DNA of 64,000 nt. Origin: Mastigamoeba balamuthi. Lineage: Eukaryota; Evosea; Mastigamoebida; Mastigamoebidae. The position numbers were made by a program, and so were the translations under genes. This document shows, in pieces, positions 1-10,944 of the stretch. The DNA lies in the NCBI GenBank assembly GCA_902651635.1, contig CACRSC010000010.1, positions 1,460,086 to 1,524,085 of the forward strand, read 5' to 3'. The notes beneath the pieces are model-generated. The model ran no database searches and had not been told where the DNA came from. It was given only the letters and a program-made list of their open reading frames with translations. Numbering within the stretch: position 1 is the stretch's first letter; each line of letters starts with the position of its first letter.

Positions 1-2404
1 TTCTGGCTCTTCAACATTGCAACAAGCACGTGCTGCTCGTGCAGCTCATTGGTCACCCTGACCTGCTCCTTCTTGTACGTGGCGATCTTCTCCTTCAACT
101 TGGCCCTGGCAGCCTCCAAGCCCTTGATGATCTGGTCCTGCTGCTGTGCTGGAACGAGGAGACCTGGTCCAGCAGCGGAGGCGATTTCGGCAGTCAGCCT
201 TTTCACCTCGTCCTGAGCTCTCTTGTTCAGTGCTATCAGGTCCTTCGTACGTGCGCTGAGGGACTGTATGGACTGCAGTGCTGACTGCAGAGCCTCCTCT
301 TGCTCTTTCTGTGGTATACAATGATAAGTGAAGGTTGTGTCAAATATTTATATGCTGCTGGTATAAAATATATTCTGTCAGCATATAAAATGTGTGTGAA
401 TAAAGGGGGAGGGAATTTGATGTACAGCATTGCTCACGGCCTGGCGCAGGGCTGTGCAAGCATCCTGGAGACTCATAGTGTTGATGTTGTTGACGTCCCA
501 GGCCTTCGTGGGCTGCTGAGACCACCATGTGTGCTTTGCTGGAGCACCAGAGGCCCTAAGCATCTTGCAGTCTGCTGGTGCTGCTGCTGGGGCTGGTGCC
601 AGACACCGCTGGATCTTCAAAGGTGAATGAGGAAGAAGGCATTGCGATGTAGCTGGTGCAGCTAGAGCCACGTACTTCTCGTTGCTTTCCTCCCTTGACC
701 TCTTGCGTGTCATTGTCATCTCCTTGTGCTCCTTCTGGTCATCGTCCACTTTGCGCTCCACCACCTTCTTGCCTCGCAGCTCATCAATGGACTCAGAGCT
801 GGAGCTCTCAGCATCGTCTCCAGATGCAGAAGACGTTTCCTTGCTGGCCTGCTTGGCTCCCTTGATCTTGTCCTTGATGCTCCTCACAGCATTAAGCATG
901 GCTTTGGGGCCATCCATGGCATGCTCCCTCGCACTGAGGTGACTGAGGTGATGCACCTCAGCTGCAACTGCAGTCAGTGACGTGGTTGCATTCTGCACGG
1001 TGTTCTCTGTCAGGTCCCAGAACGGCGTGGTGAAGTACATCACCTCCAGGCAGTCAGTCCTTGCCTGGACTGCCTCCTCCGTGGTCAGAATGACCCTGTT
1101 CCTGGTCAGGGTGGAGATGGTGACGATGGAGGCCTGCACAACAGCGTCCTCATAGTCCTGGCATGCCGCAGGCATCATTGCCTGCCTGTACTGCTGCAGC
1201 AGTGGGCTGAAATGCGAGTTAGACTGGTTATGTCAGCGACTTTTTCTTTATACTGGTGGCATATAGCTAGCTATATGCCAGCAGAACATAAACGAAAAAC
1301 AGCAAAGTCATAAAAATGATGAAAGCAATTGAAATACAAGTGAAAGACAGAGGAAATACGTACAAATTGATTGCACTCTCACTGTTCCACAGGATGTAGT
1401 TGATGTAGAAGTGCTGCCATGCTGTTAGCAACTCAGGGTGCCTTACAGCACCACAGGGGATACTGATCATCGTGTTCTTCTTCTGCACACCAGCCACTGA
1501 AAACGCCGGGTTGAGGACGAGGCAGTTCAACTGCTTCTTCATGCTGGTGTTGACCGGAATGATGAGGTTAAGGAGAATGACGAGAGTCCACTCGTCCTCC
1601 ACGCAGGCCCAGTACACACTGCTGGACTGCAGCAATGTATTCCATGTGGCAAACGTCCCAGAAGTACACGTCACGCAGGCCCATGCGATGGGGGCCAGTC
1701 ACAAAGCATGGGACAGTCATTGACCCGATCACTATCAGGTATGTCCCAGTCTGTTTCGATTCAGTCAGACATTAGAATTTAGAATGAAATCCGTACTGCT
1801 CTGGCACTGGCTTCCTTGGGAATCGTGCTGCTATCTGTGGTGATGTCAACAGGGCGTGGTTGAGGGTACAGGGCCATGAGGTCAGCCCATTCGTGCTCAG
1901 AGCACTCTGCTGGGTGACCTGCCACACGGGGGTCCATGGCAGCAACCTGCTGCCTGGTGTGCACCCCAGTACCCTGGAATGCCCCCAGTCGCAGGAAGCT
2001 GAGAAAGCTGACCAGGGCCGGGGCTTCTGCCATGGCTGGAGCTCCCTGGCACCAGAGGAGGCAGGCCATCCCACATTCCGGGCCTGCATGCTGGTGGGCT
2101 CAGCACTAGGGGCCCCCCCACTGTCGCTGTCGTCCTTGTCCCCCTCCTGGTCCTGTTGCTCATCCCCCACGTTCTCCTCCTGCTCGTCCTGCTGCACAGC
2201 CTCTGCATTGTCCTGGTGCTCGGCGTCACCACCCTGCTGCTCAGTCTTCTTGTTCTGCTTCATTGTCTGCTTGTTCACCTTATCTGGCTCAGTGTCCTGC
2301 TGCTGCTGGGGCTTAGGAGACAGCTCGGGCTCAGCAGCTGGTGCTGCTGCTGCTGCTGCCATGGCCTCGCCAACCAGGGCTGCAGGAGTGGTCATGGAAA
2401 CCAC
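1..2404 (-). CDS. Uncharacterised multi-exon gene with C-terminal coiled coil, cut by the left window edge
   Basis: I do not recognise the product. The likely start is near 2,395-2,404, followed by an Ala/Gln/Glu/Asp-rich low-complexity region. Three later exons are fairly clear: one ending at 1,364, one at 438-1,206 and one at 1-310. The junctions 1,363/1,207 (GTACGT...TTTCAG) and 437/311 (GTGAGC...CCACAG) keep frame. The last exon has no stop and reads as a long amphipathic helix (Lys/Glu/Gln-rich, with ALQSALQSIQ near its start), so it is probably a coiled coil that continues beyond base 1. Exons between 1,364 and 2,000 are less certain. Both clear introns carry the palindromic TATGCTGG-type motif that marks this left block. 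It may belong to the same mobile element as the DUF6589-like gene, with which it is divergent; this is inference. Confidence 0.45.
340..398. repeat. Palindromic TATGCTG-type motif inside an intron
   Basis: Contains tatgctgctggtata and tgtcagcatata as an imperfect inverted pair. It lies within the intron 311-437 of the left-edge gene. Confidence 0.5.
1255..1285. repeat. Perfect short palindrome inside an intron
   Basis: The core ggcatatagctagctatatgcc is a perfect palindrome with GCATAT half sites. It sits in the intron 1,207-1,363. Same motif family as the other repeats of the left 7 kb. Confidence 0.6.
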
Positions 2405-2445
2405 AACAGAAATAATGTCAGATTGTAAAGGGATGCAGTGCCACT

Positions 2446-2785
2446 GATTGTGCCAGTGGCATATAGTTATGTGCCGCCAGCATATAGTTTATGCTGCCAG
2501 CATAATAATTATTATATGCTGGTGGCATAATGGCCAGCATAAGTATGTGCTGGCTGTCTATACTATGTACCGCCAGCACTGCCACTGGTACAGAATTAAA
2601 CCGCCAGCACATAGCATGTGCCGGCAGATGATTGTGAGTTTCAAGAGTCGGACATGCTCTACACACTTGCAGTACGTTGTTTTTGTTAAATTAGCTGTTC
2701 TATGTGCTGGCGGCACATAATTGTATGCTGGACAGCACATAATTATATGCTGGCGGCATATAACTATGTGCCAGCACAGAGCATA
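2446..2785. repeat. Dense cluster of palindromic TATGCTGGYGGCACATA motifs
   Basis: About a dozen copies of a roughly 17-bp motif occur in both orientations, such as tgccgccagcatat, tatgctggtggcata and tatgctggcggcatata. They fill the spacer between the divergent left-edge gene and the DUF6589-like gene. Adjacent copies can pair as hairpins. I saw no coding sequence here. Confidence 0.75.
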
Positions 2786-2787
2786 TT

Positions 2788-3345
2788 GTGGCATCTCACT
2801 TTGCATCACTCCAGCAACAAACTGACCTGCCTGGTTTTTGCAGGAGGGTGTCGTACTTCCCAATGTACTGTCCAGGGATGTTCTGCCCTCAGAACAGCCA
2901 CCTGATGACGTGCAGCAAACCGTGGAGTTGTGTGCAATGTACTGCCCACTGGTGCCACACTCCCTTGTCCTACCTCTCGAGTGCAGCTCCTGCACTTTAG
3001 CATGGATGTCTCTGTCTGGCAGCTCTCTGTCATGCCCACGACCTGTCAAGGAGGTGCTGGAAGAGGTTGTTCATCGGGCTTTCTTCTGGGGGATGTACTG
3101 CAACAAGACGGGGTGCCCTCTGTCAGTTCCTCCTGTGGAAAGCTGCAACAGGCATCTGTCCACACTCATCAGGTGCCAGATGTGGACTGGTGGTAGCACA
3201 GAGTCTGCACAGACTGCCTCTTATACAGACATGGCCCGTTTTGTGGAGGAGACTCGCTTGGGAGTGGCCACAGGAGGCATTGGTGCCCAGCTGCCCCTGA
3301 TGCCAGTCCAGTGTTCAAGGGCGACCAGCAGGTGTTCTCCAAGCT
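2788..3345 (+). repeat. First copy of a ~550-bp direct repeat
   Basis: Aligns by eye with 6,440-6,996. Matching landmarks include gacctgcctggtttttg, cagaacagccacctgatga and ggcattggtgcccagctg. The two copies differ by scattered substitutions, so the duplication is not recent. This copy leads into the rest of the DUF6589-like gene. Confidence 0.8.
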
Positions 3346-4620
3346 ATGGCGAATGCGTGACCAGGAAGAGAGCCCACTGCACAGTACAATCATCCCATCA
3401 CTGGCTGGCTGGCACCAGATGAAAACAATGGCCTTTGCAATCAGGGAGATGTGGGACTGCCTCATTACCCCGACTCTGGCTTTCCTGGGTCGCAAGGGAA
3501 CAAAGGACATGCTTAAGAACTTCATTCAGCTGGATGACACGATCGTGCTTCTGGTCTCTGCCCTGCTGCCATGGGTGCTGCAGACTGTCACGTCCGCTAT
3601 GACCCCACAGTTCTGATGTTGATCAACTGTCTTGCCCAGTGTCAGGACATTCCCTCTCGTCCCCAGAGTCTTCTGTGCTTCTGCCTGCACTACGGGCTGC
3701 CCTACTGCTACATGAGGGCCACAGTACGTGCTGGGAGGTCTCTGGAGTTCATAGGACTCCTGCAGCTCTGTCCACAGCTGTTCTACGCCACTTGTCACCA
3801 CCAGTATAAGGTTATGACTGCTCAGTTCCTCAGTTTATGGATTGCTTGTGGCTTGCATCCGACTCACAGGGCTGCTATTCTCGAGACCATCACTCTTCAC
3901 ACGAATAGGGCCAGTCCTTATGCTCACTGCAGCGATAACTGCTGTGAAAAGGTCCGTTTTCCTCTTATGCTGTTGTATATGCTGGCGGCACATGCTATAT
4001 GCCAGTGGCATATGATTATATGCTGGTGGCATATGTGCCAGTAAATAAGATAACTTCACCTAATTCACTCATTGCAACACACTGTACTCTTGCAGATGGT
4101 AAGAAGCATCAAGGCACACTGCAAGGCATCCCTGCCATCAATCCAGCAGCATTCCAGGCTCATCTCAGTTGCCAAGGACAACGACAACTGGTTGGAGCAC
4201 TGTGTTCATCCAGATTCGCCCTTCAATTGTGATGCTGATGCTCAGGGGCTGCGCTACAGGCTCAGCACCATCAAGGGAACTACTGAGGAGGTCAAACACC
4301 TTGGAGAGCACATCATGCAGGTGACTCGTCACACAGAAAGAGAGTCTCCTCTTCAGGGTATTATGAACCTGGACTCCTGGCTCTCCAACTCCGATGAGCT
4401 ACTCCCGACCAGTCAGTCCTCTGCAGATGGACCTCGAGATGTTCGAAGAGGGATTCATCAATCCAGATGCGTCCTTCGATGGCCTGAACGACGTTATGGC
4501 TGATCAAAAGGACTGCATCATGGATTGTGCTGAGTGCAGTGATGATGATGATGCCCTCTCCTCTGATGAATCTGACCCTGAGTGTGACAAAGCAATGAAA
4601 CCAGTTGGTTATTACAATTG
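2838..4620 (+). CDS. DUF6589-like protein gene, probably of mobile-element origin
   Basis: Coding character runs from about 2,840 to 4,620 in several segments. A block near 3,320-3,500 reads GDQQVFSKLWRMR, then IIPSLAGWHQMK. From memory this matches the GDQ...GDWH signature of DUF6589 proteins, a family that is often multicopy and transposon-associated. A second block near 3,720-3,950 (RAGRSLEFIG...LCPQLFYATCHHQYK) resembles the R-G-W-E/P-FF-YDRxNY region of the same family. The C-terminus is acidic (DCAECSDDDD) and ends at 4,620. An intron at about 3,957-4,095 ends in ctcttgcag and carries three palindromic TATGCTGG motifs. Its upstream part is duplicated at 6,440-6,996. Whether the gene is intact cannot be judged here. 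The family call rests on remembered motifs and needs a profile search. Confidence 0.5.
3975..4045. repeat. Palindromic motif cluster inside an intron
   Basis: Contains tatgctggcggcacatgc, tatgccagtggcatatg and tatgctggtggcatatgtgccag in a row. These lie in the intron just before ctcttgcag at 4,089-4,097. Confidence 0.7.
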
Positions 4621-4621
4621 A

Positions 4622-5462
4622 AAGCCACTGTGTCTGCTTTTACTGTCTTCTGGTACTATTACCCACAAAACTACTGACACTTTTTATGCCAACTCATACA
4701 CTATATATGCCAGCACATCACTGTGCTGCCAGCATAGTTGACAGCTGAGCTGTGCCGCTGGCACATAGCCCGGCACATATGCTGGCACATATCGCCTTTT
4801 TAACAAATCACTTGATTTGAAAAATTTCTGTGAAATTGTGCTTCAATTGCTTCCATGAGCTTCTGATATGAAGGGCATGTACTATTGATCATTTGTAACG
4901 ATTTTGACCCTTTTGGTGGGAATTCCCACCCATCAGGCAAATGATATCATTTTCAAAAATTGTTTGGGTTGTCCTACAAGCCGATGTCAACCATGCTATG
5001 CTGTCTGAGCCAAGCACCCCCAAGAAGGGGAAGCCCGAGGTATGTCACCGCATTTGCTTCACTCCCACTCGTTCTCCTTCTCAAGCATTCCCAGCCCATC
5101 GAGTTTCAAGTTGAATATGCCTTATACCAACAGTATATGTGCCATTATTCAAGTTCACAAGTGGTTTCTCAATTTATCATGAAATTTAATATGATGTCTC
5201 ATAGTCCAATTAAATCGTAACTTGAATGTTCACATCAGATCCTGATTTGGTCAATAGAATATGAACTAGGAGTGTTCATTCATCATCTGACATGATTAAT
5301 ATGACTATAACCAGAGGTGATATAGTGTAAATTTGGATTTCAGACAAATTTACAAATTATTTTAATAATAAATAATGGAATGCTGAGAGCAATGTTTCTT
5401 AACACAACTGACTGCCAGTGATTTATCTTTTGTTTTCACTTGTGAAAGCAACAGTTTGAAAA
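4622..5462. other. AT-rich spacer without a recognisable gene
   Basis: No convincing coding sequence. Positions 4,695-4,795 hold further TATGCCAGCACAT / GCCGGCACATATGCTGG motifs. The remainder is plain AT-rich DNA, clearly different in composition from the GC-rich genes to the right. Confidence 0.5.
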
Positions 5463-6220
5463 GTGAAACAGTATCGTGAAAGTGACAGTGAAATAGTATC
5501 GCAAAAGCAACAGAAAAATTTCAAGAAGGTTGTTGTACCTTCTTCCTCCAAGCCCACGATGTCTGAGGTCGATCTGATCTTCCTGGCAGAGTTGCACTCT
5601 CTGCTAGGAAGGTGGCAGCAAAGACAGCCAAGACAGAGGCTGCCAAGGCAGCACAGGCAGCAGAGGCAGCCAGGGCAGCAGAGGCCGAGTTCACTTCTGC
5701 CTCTCAAAAAGGGTTTATAATACAAAAGACTTTTTTCTTTGTTTCTCATTTTTGATTATAACTATTTTCAGAGAAGAGACAGATAAAAGAGCTGGCAGAA
5801 CAACGTCTTGCTGAGGTACATTTTTCCTGTATTAAGTGCATTTAAACAAGCAAAGGTACAGACCAAGCAGATTAGAACAAGGAAGCAGAGTGCTAAGAGT
5901 AAGTATGATGACACCTGTGAAGAAAGTGAAGAAAGTGAAGAAGGTGATGAAAGTGAAGAGTCTTCAGCAGGCTCTGAGACAAAGACCAGTAAGTCTATAC
6001 AGACTCTGTGGAGCTCTGGATTTCTCTAAGAAAAAAAGAGCAGAAACATTATAGAGGTTCTGTCCCCCTGCCAGAAAAGCCTAGTCATCAGGAAATCTCC
6101 TTCAGCAAAGACCAAGAGATCCCGAACCTCATCTACCAAGAAAAAAGAACCTGCAACAACTGTTTCTATTGTGTTTTTCTGGTTATCTTTTGCATTATTT
6201 TGTGTCAAACTTTGACTTAG
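5463..6220 (+). CDS. Possible multi-exon Lys/Glu/Ala-rich protein (low confidence)
   Basis: Several short segments look coding by composition only. They are an Ala/Lys-rich helix around 5,595-5,715 (AKTAKTEAAKAAQAAEAARA in one frame), an EKRQIKELAEQRLAE-type helix near 5,772-5,816, an acidic run of Glu-Ser repeats near 5,900-5,965 and a basic KRSRTSSTKKKE stretch near 6,115-6,150. A plausible donor (gaggtac) follows the second segment. Alternating basic and acidic low complexity would suit a nuclear or nucleolar protein, but no domain is visible and the exon model is not closed. It lies between the two copies of the 550-bp repeat, so it may be cargo of the same element. Confidence 0.3.
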
Positions 6221-6339
6221 TTGTTTTAAAACGACATTTTTATAAAACGACATTTCAAAAAAATGAAAAAAACTGTTTCACTTTTGAGGGGTTTTTGAAA
6301 CTGGAAAATTATACGTTTGGCTGTAAAGACATATACCAA

Positions 6340-6415
6340 TGACAAAATTAATTATATGCCGGTGGCACATAGCTATATGCTGGTGGCAGATGCTATGTGC
6401 CGGCATAGAGCAGGT
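6340..6415. repeat. Palindromic motif pair upstream of the second repeat copy
   Basis: Contains tatgccggtggcacata and tatatgctggtggcaga. They sit immediately before the second copy of the 550-bp repeat, in the same relation as the cluster at 2,446-2,785 to the first copy. Confidence 0.65.
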
Positions 6416-6439
6416 TCTAACATCTTACTTTTCATCAGG

Positions 6440-6996
6440 TTCTAACATCTTACTTTTCATCACTCTAGCAACATACTGACCTGCCTGGTTTTTGTAGAAG
6501 GGTATGATACTTCCCGACGTACTGCCCAGGGGTGTTCTGCACTCAGAACAGCCACCTGATGATGTGCAGGGAACCGTGGAATTGTGTGCAATGTACTGTC
6601 CACTGGTGTCACACTCCCATGTCCTGCCTCTCGAGTGCAGCTCCTGCACATTTGCGTGAATATCTCTGTCTGGCAGTTCTCTATCATGCCCACGACCCGT
6701 CAAGGAGGTACTGGGAGAGATTGTTCGTCGGGCTTTCTTCTGGGGAATGTACTGCAACCAGACGGGGTGTCTCCTGTCAGTTCCCTCTGTGGAGAGCTGC
6801 AACAGGCATCTGTTCACACTCATCAGGTGCCAGATGTGAACTGGTGGCAGCACAGAGTCTGCACAGACTGCCTTATAAGGACATGGTCCAGTTCATGGAG
6901 GAGACTCGCATGGGAGTTGCCACAGGAGGCATTGGTGCCCAGCTGCCCCTGATGCCAGTGTTCGAGGGCGACCAGCAGGAGTTCTCTAAGCTATGA
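6440..6996 (+). repeat. Second, partial copy of the DUF6589-like gene region
   Basis: Direct repeat of 2,788-3,345, covering only the upstream part of that gene up to its GDQQxFSKL block, after which similarity stops. It shares the preceding palindromic motifs. It is best read as a truncated relic of a second element. Confidence 0.7.
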
Positions 6997-7436
6997 GGGA
7001 TATCCTATGTTTTCGGAACTGAGTTATCCATACAACATATAAGCACCAAAAAGAATGGCAATTTATCCGTGATGTACACAAAGGTAGAAACAACCTCAGA
7101 TGTGAGTAGTTTCACAGACAAACACCAAGATGGCGGTTATGAACTGCAATAGCCAATCCAGACCATGTATCCCTGCTGTTCAGTATCCATCCCATCCATT
7201 ATGCAGGCTGCTCTACATATTCTTCATTGATGCAAAATGACTTTCAACACGGGCACAGGCATGTTTAACAGCAGCATTATGACGTTTTTTCTCCTCTGTC
7301 AGAGTTTATAGTCCTCTTACACGCTTCCCCTCATGAGGTGGAAGAGCATAGGAAGTATATATCATTGGGAAATTGGTCATCTTGGAACCTACACTGAAGT
7401 GACAATTTCATTTCAATCAGCAAAGTTTGAATGAAG
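6997..7436. other. Spacer without recognisable gene
   Basis: No coding signal, RNA gene or long repeat was recognised. Composition is intermediate between the AT-rich left block and the cyclase array. Confidence 0.4.
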
Positions 7437-7919
7437 TTATTTCAAAATAAACTCACATCTTGGGATAATGAGAGGCTTAAAGAAATAGTGCCCGGGTTCG
7501 GGAGGCCTTGCTGGGGTCTTGGATTGGGGAAATAGACAGATCGTGCTTATGAGGTGTATTGGTAGTGGCTCCTCCCAAAGTTTGAGATTTTGGCACAGTT
7601 CTTTGGTATCTGACAAATATCTCAGGCACGTGGCACGATTTTTCAATCAATGTCAAATTCCAGTTCCAAATGCGCCTTTCTAAATTATTTTCATGTAATC
7701 GGGAATTTCCATCCGAATAATGGTCACAATCTTCTACTGACTGGACCCACCACTGCCCTCCCATACCATGTTTAATTCCACCACTTCACAGTCCCCTTTG
7801 GCACCAGGGCCCCTGCTTCTATGAGAGACTGCGAGGTACACCCGGCCTGTCCAGCAGCGAAAGACGTAATTGTTGTTACGGAAACGGACTGGTTCAAGAA
7901 GATCCAGAACAGCATACAA
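7437..7919 (-). pseudogene. Short degenerate or unrecognised coding stretch
   Basis: Two adjacent minus-strand frames have protein-like composition: 7,734-7,919 (LDLLEPVRFRNNNYVFRCW) and 7,437-7,764 (RRIWNWNLTLIEKSCH). A junction of about 26 nt (ATG|GTATGG...GTCCAG) would join them in phase, but that is shorter than any other intron here. No domain is recognised. It could be a small gene, a decayed gene or chance. Confidence 0.25.
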
Positions 7920-8098
7920 CTTTTCCTCTCTTCTTCAACTTATGAAATTCTCACTGCCCTTTCCTCCCCTCCCACCCCCCAAAGTAATACAAAGGGTGTT
8001 TGAGAAGCACTATGATACATTAATTCTCCAACAATAATGACCACCTGATTACTTTTGGAATTGGTATCAGCTAGCTTATGTCACCGGAGCATCGTGAG

Positions 8099-10538
8099 CT
8101 AACGACCAGACTCGTGTAGTCCCACGAACACACCTTTTACAGCAGCGTCTCCCGAGAGATCATGTGTGACGTTAGTCGCTGTGGCTGGATGCTCAATGTT
8201 GCTATGGGCCGCCTGCATCAGGGCTTGAGCATCCCGTGATATCCCCCTTCTGTCTACTGAGTTGCCTATGCTCTTCAGTTTCGCGATGCACTCGGCCCAT
8301 TCATAGTTGCTAAACAACTCCATGGCAATGTCAAAGGCCTTCATGCTCTCGACATCGGCATCATCATAGTTTATCCGCTCTCCAACAACTGTGGAGACCA
8401 GCATCGGCAGGTCGGGGCCACGCAGCTTGATACATCCTGCTGTTCGCACAACCAGGTCCTCTGCACCAACTTGCGCGCAGGCAGCCGCCCACGTATCGCC
8501 TGTCACCAGAATCCCGGTGCCCTCGGGGTCGATGACCTTGGCGGCGCTCTGCAGGCGAGCCGCGATGCACACGGTGTCCCCGATGGCGGTGAAGTTGGTC
8601 AGCGTCCCGAACGCCCCGATGTCCCCGATCAGGACCTCTCCCGCAGCGACCCCGATGCGCACGCGGGGCCGGGGGAAGGACCTGTACAAGCCCAGCTCGT
8701 CCCACGAGTGGCAGAGCTCGGCGACGGCGTCGCGCATCTTGAGGGCGGCGGCGCAGGCGTGGACCTGGTGGTCCTTGCACTCGTAGGGGGCGTTGAAGAT
8801 GGCCATGACCTCGTCGCCCATGAGCTTGTCGATGTACCCCCCGTGCCGCTTGGCCACGTTGGCCAGCGTCGTCAGGATCTCGTTGAGCATCCGCCCGAAC
8901 TCCCCCATGGTCCCCTCCCGCTTGCTCCGGTCGATCATGGCCGTCGAGCCCTGGATGTCGCAGAACAGCGCCGTGATCACCTTGGGCGCCAGCGGCATCT
9001 CCACCACCCTGTTCTGGATCACCCACGAGCACAGGTCCATGCTCACGTACCGCCCCACCGCGTACAGCGACTCGGCCATCTTGCTCGCCGACGTCAGCAG
9101 GTCGCTCACCTCCGACAGCAGGTGGTTACCCCCAAACCGGGATAGGCTTCCGTCTTCGATTGCAGAATTTTGGCGAGAGACTTGGCTGGTACTGGTTGAC
9201 TTGGTCACAGAGAGAGTAATAGTATCGTTCTGGGAGGGCTTGCTGTGACCCGAAACGTATGCGAGGTCCTCCATGTTGAGGCAAGACAGACGCGAGATGG
9301 TTTTGGAAGTTCTCATCAGAGGCCTTGAGACGAGTGCGATACCAGCCACTATGGCCACCACCAGAGAGAAAGAGAAGAGTACGACTGTGATGGATATGGT
9401 GACGACTATTCCCCTGTTGATTGATCCCCAGTAGTCATCGACGGGGATGACCACAACATAGTACATTGGAGCGAACCCAGTGCCCGGGCGGATGTTAATG
9501 AGGCTCACGAGGACCTGGCACGACACTCCTCCGATGTCCACGATGTGCGTGTCGTTGTCGAGAGTGCCCCCTCCAGAGGTCAACTTGGCAACATAGTGAC
9601 CAACATCTCTGGTCATCCTGTCGGTACTGTTTATGGCGAAGACACGCTGTGCTGTGTTTCCTATGAACAGCGATGTGTTGTGGGTGGAGGAGAAGAGCAG
9701 CATTGTGTCAGACTCGATGAGCCACACGTTTCCTGTCTTGCCAATTTGCTGCTCCCGCAGGAACCTCTGCCAAGCTGTGACGCCCATCAGAACAGCGCGG
9801 ACTCCACACACGCGGTTGGGCTCCTTGATTGACCCGTGCGTCTTGGAAACGGCGATGAGCTGTCTGCCCGACGGAATTCCGATGAAGAACCGGCCCCAGC
9901 TGAGGTTTCCCGGGCTGCTGGCCGCAGATGTATACCAGGGACGCGTCAGCGCGTTGTATTGCGATGTGCTCTCCAGTTTTCCGACATCAATGGTCCCTTT
10001 AGTCCTGTTCACCACCACCTCGTTCCTGCGAGCCGCTTGTGAGAGTCTGAAAACAGCAATATTCAAGGAGGTACACATAGAAAGGCTCTCCTCCTCTTGC
10101 CTGCCTCTGTAGTTCTGCTGGTGTCCCGTAGATCGTCAACGTGGACCCATGCCTGTCTGCAGCGATGATGGACCACCCCGCGCGTTCGGACAGTCGGAGC
10201 TTATTGAAGTAGTCCTTCCAGCGACTGTGCACAACCGCAGCAGAGGCGTTGACGTCGTCGGAGCACCCGTCCTCCGCTGACTCGGCGATGAGGGCGAGCT
10301 CGGAGGTGATCTGCTCGGCCTGGCTGATGGTGAACTCGAGGGCCACCATGACCTTGCTGGCGATCTGGCGGATGAGGTCTCTGCTGACGCCCCGCGTGCT
10401 GGCGTTGGCCTGCACGTACCACACGACCCACTGGGGCACCACCGACACGATCACCGACCCCGCGATGAGCACCACGCACAGGCTGCCCAGCCCCAGCTTG
10501 AACCCGAAGCACCGTATGCTCTTGTTCTGCCTCGGCAT
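8099..10538 (-). CDS. Membrane class III adenylyl/guanylyl cyclase with Cache-like sensor, array copy A
   Basis: Likely makes cAMP in response to an extracellular ligand. Exons are 10,075-10,538 and 8,099-10,025 (796 aa); the 49-nt intron (GTACCT...CGCAG, phase 2) joins FY-V-NEVVV. Order: TM1 about residues 13-38, an extracellular region with the Cache-like motif RPWY...WGRFFIG, TM2 about 365-392 followed by a HAMP-like SRPL segment, then the catalytic domain about 505-690. The catalytic domain has both metal aspartates (FCDIQGST, GDEVMAIFN), an adenine-type Lys (IDKLMGDE), Asp in AIGDT and the catalytic Arg in AARL. The usual Asn of the VNxAAR motif is Cys (VCIAAR). ATP specificity is inferred from Lys/Asp. 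The product should act as a dimer in the plasma membrane. This is the leftmost and, in its sensor, one of the most divergent of five tandem copies. Confidence 0.9.
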
Positions 10539-10944
10539 CGTCGTGTGACAGAAGAAATGGTTCAGTCGGAGGATACTTTGCAGAAATAATCAATCGCAAC
10601 ACGACGCATTTCTCGGGTGACAAAAATAGAAATGGGTCTCAGTTTTGTCCATGAAAATGCCACCGTTTTCCGTCAGAAGACAGGCTACGAAGCACAACAG
10701 GCTCGCTTCTTCAGAATGATATACGGGATGGAGAGAGTCCGATAACAGATGATTTCGGACCTGTGACAAATGGGGTATTCAAGACCGGACGACCACGAAG
10801 CCAAATGCGTCTTGACATATCTTTCTCTTTCACCCGAAATCCTCTCTTCAGCGGCCTCGGTATGATAACACGATGAAAATTTATGAACCATTTCATTAAT
10901 CCATTGTGTTGTTATTCGGCGTGGGATTCGTGTGCTTGTCCGTC
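10539..10944. other. Spacer between cyclase copies A and B
   Basis: No gene recognised. It should hold the promoter of copy A and the 3' end region of copy B. It is unlike the two 234-nt spacers that flank copy C, which are identical to each other. Confidence 0.5.

Noticed and set aside
2788-6996. Retrovirus-, LTR- or Polinton-type element
   Set aside because: I recognised no reverse transcriptase, integrase, capsid or protein-primed polymerase motif and no terminal repeats. The 550-bp direct repeat lies inside gene sequence rather than at element ends.
8471-9145. Long plus-strand frames opposite the cyclase catalytic domains
   Set aside because: They mirror the strong third-position GC bias of the real minus-strand genes, recur in all five copies and encode no recognisable protein.
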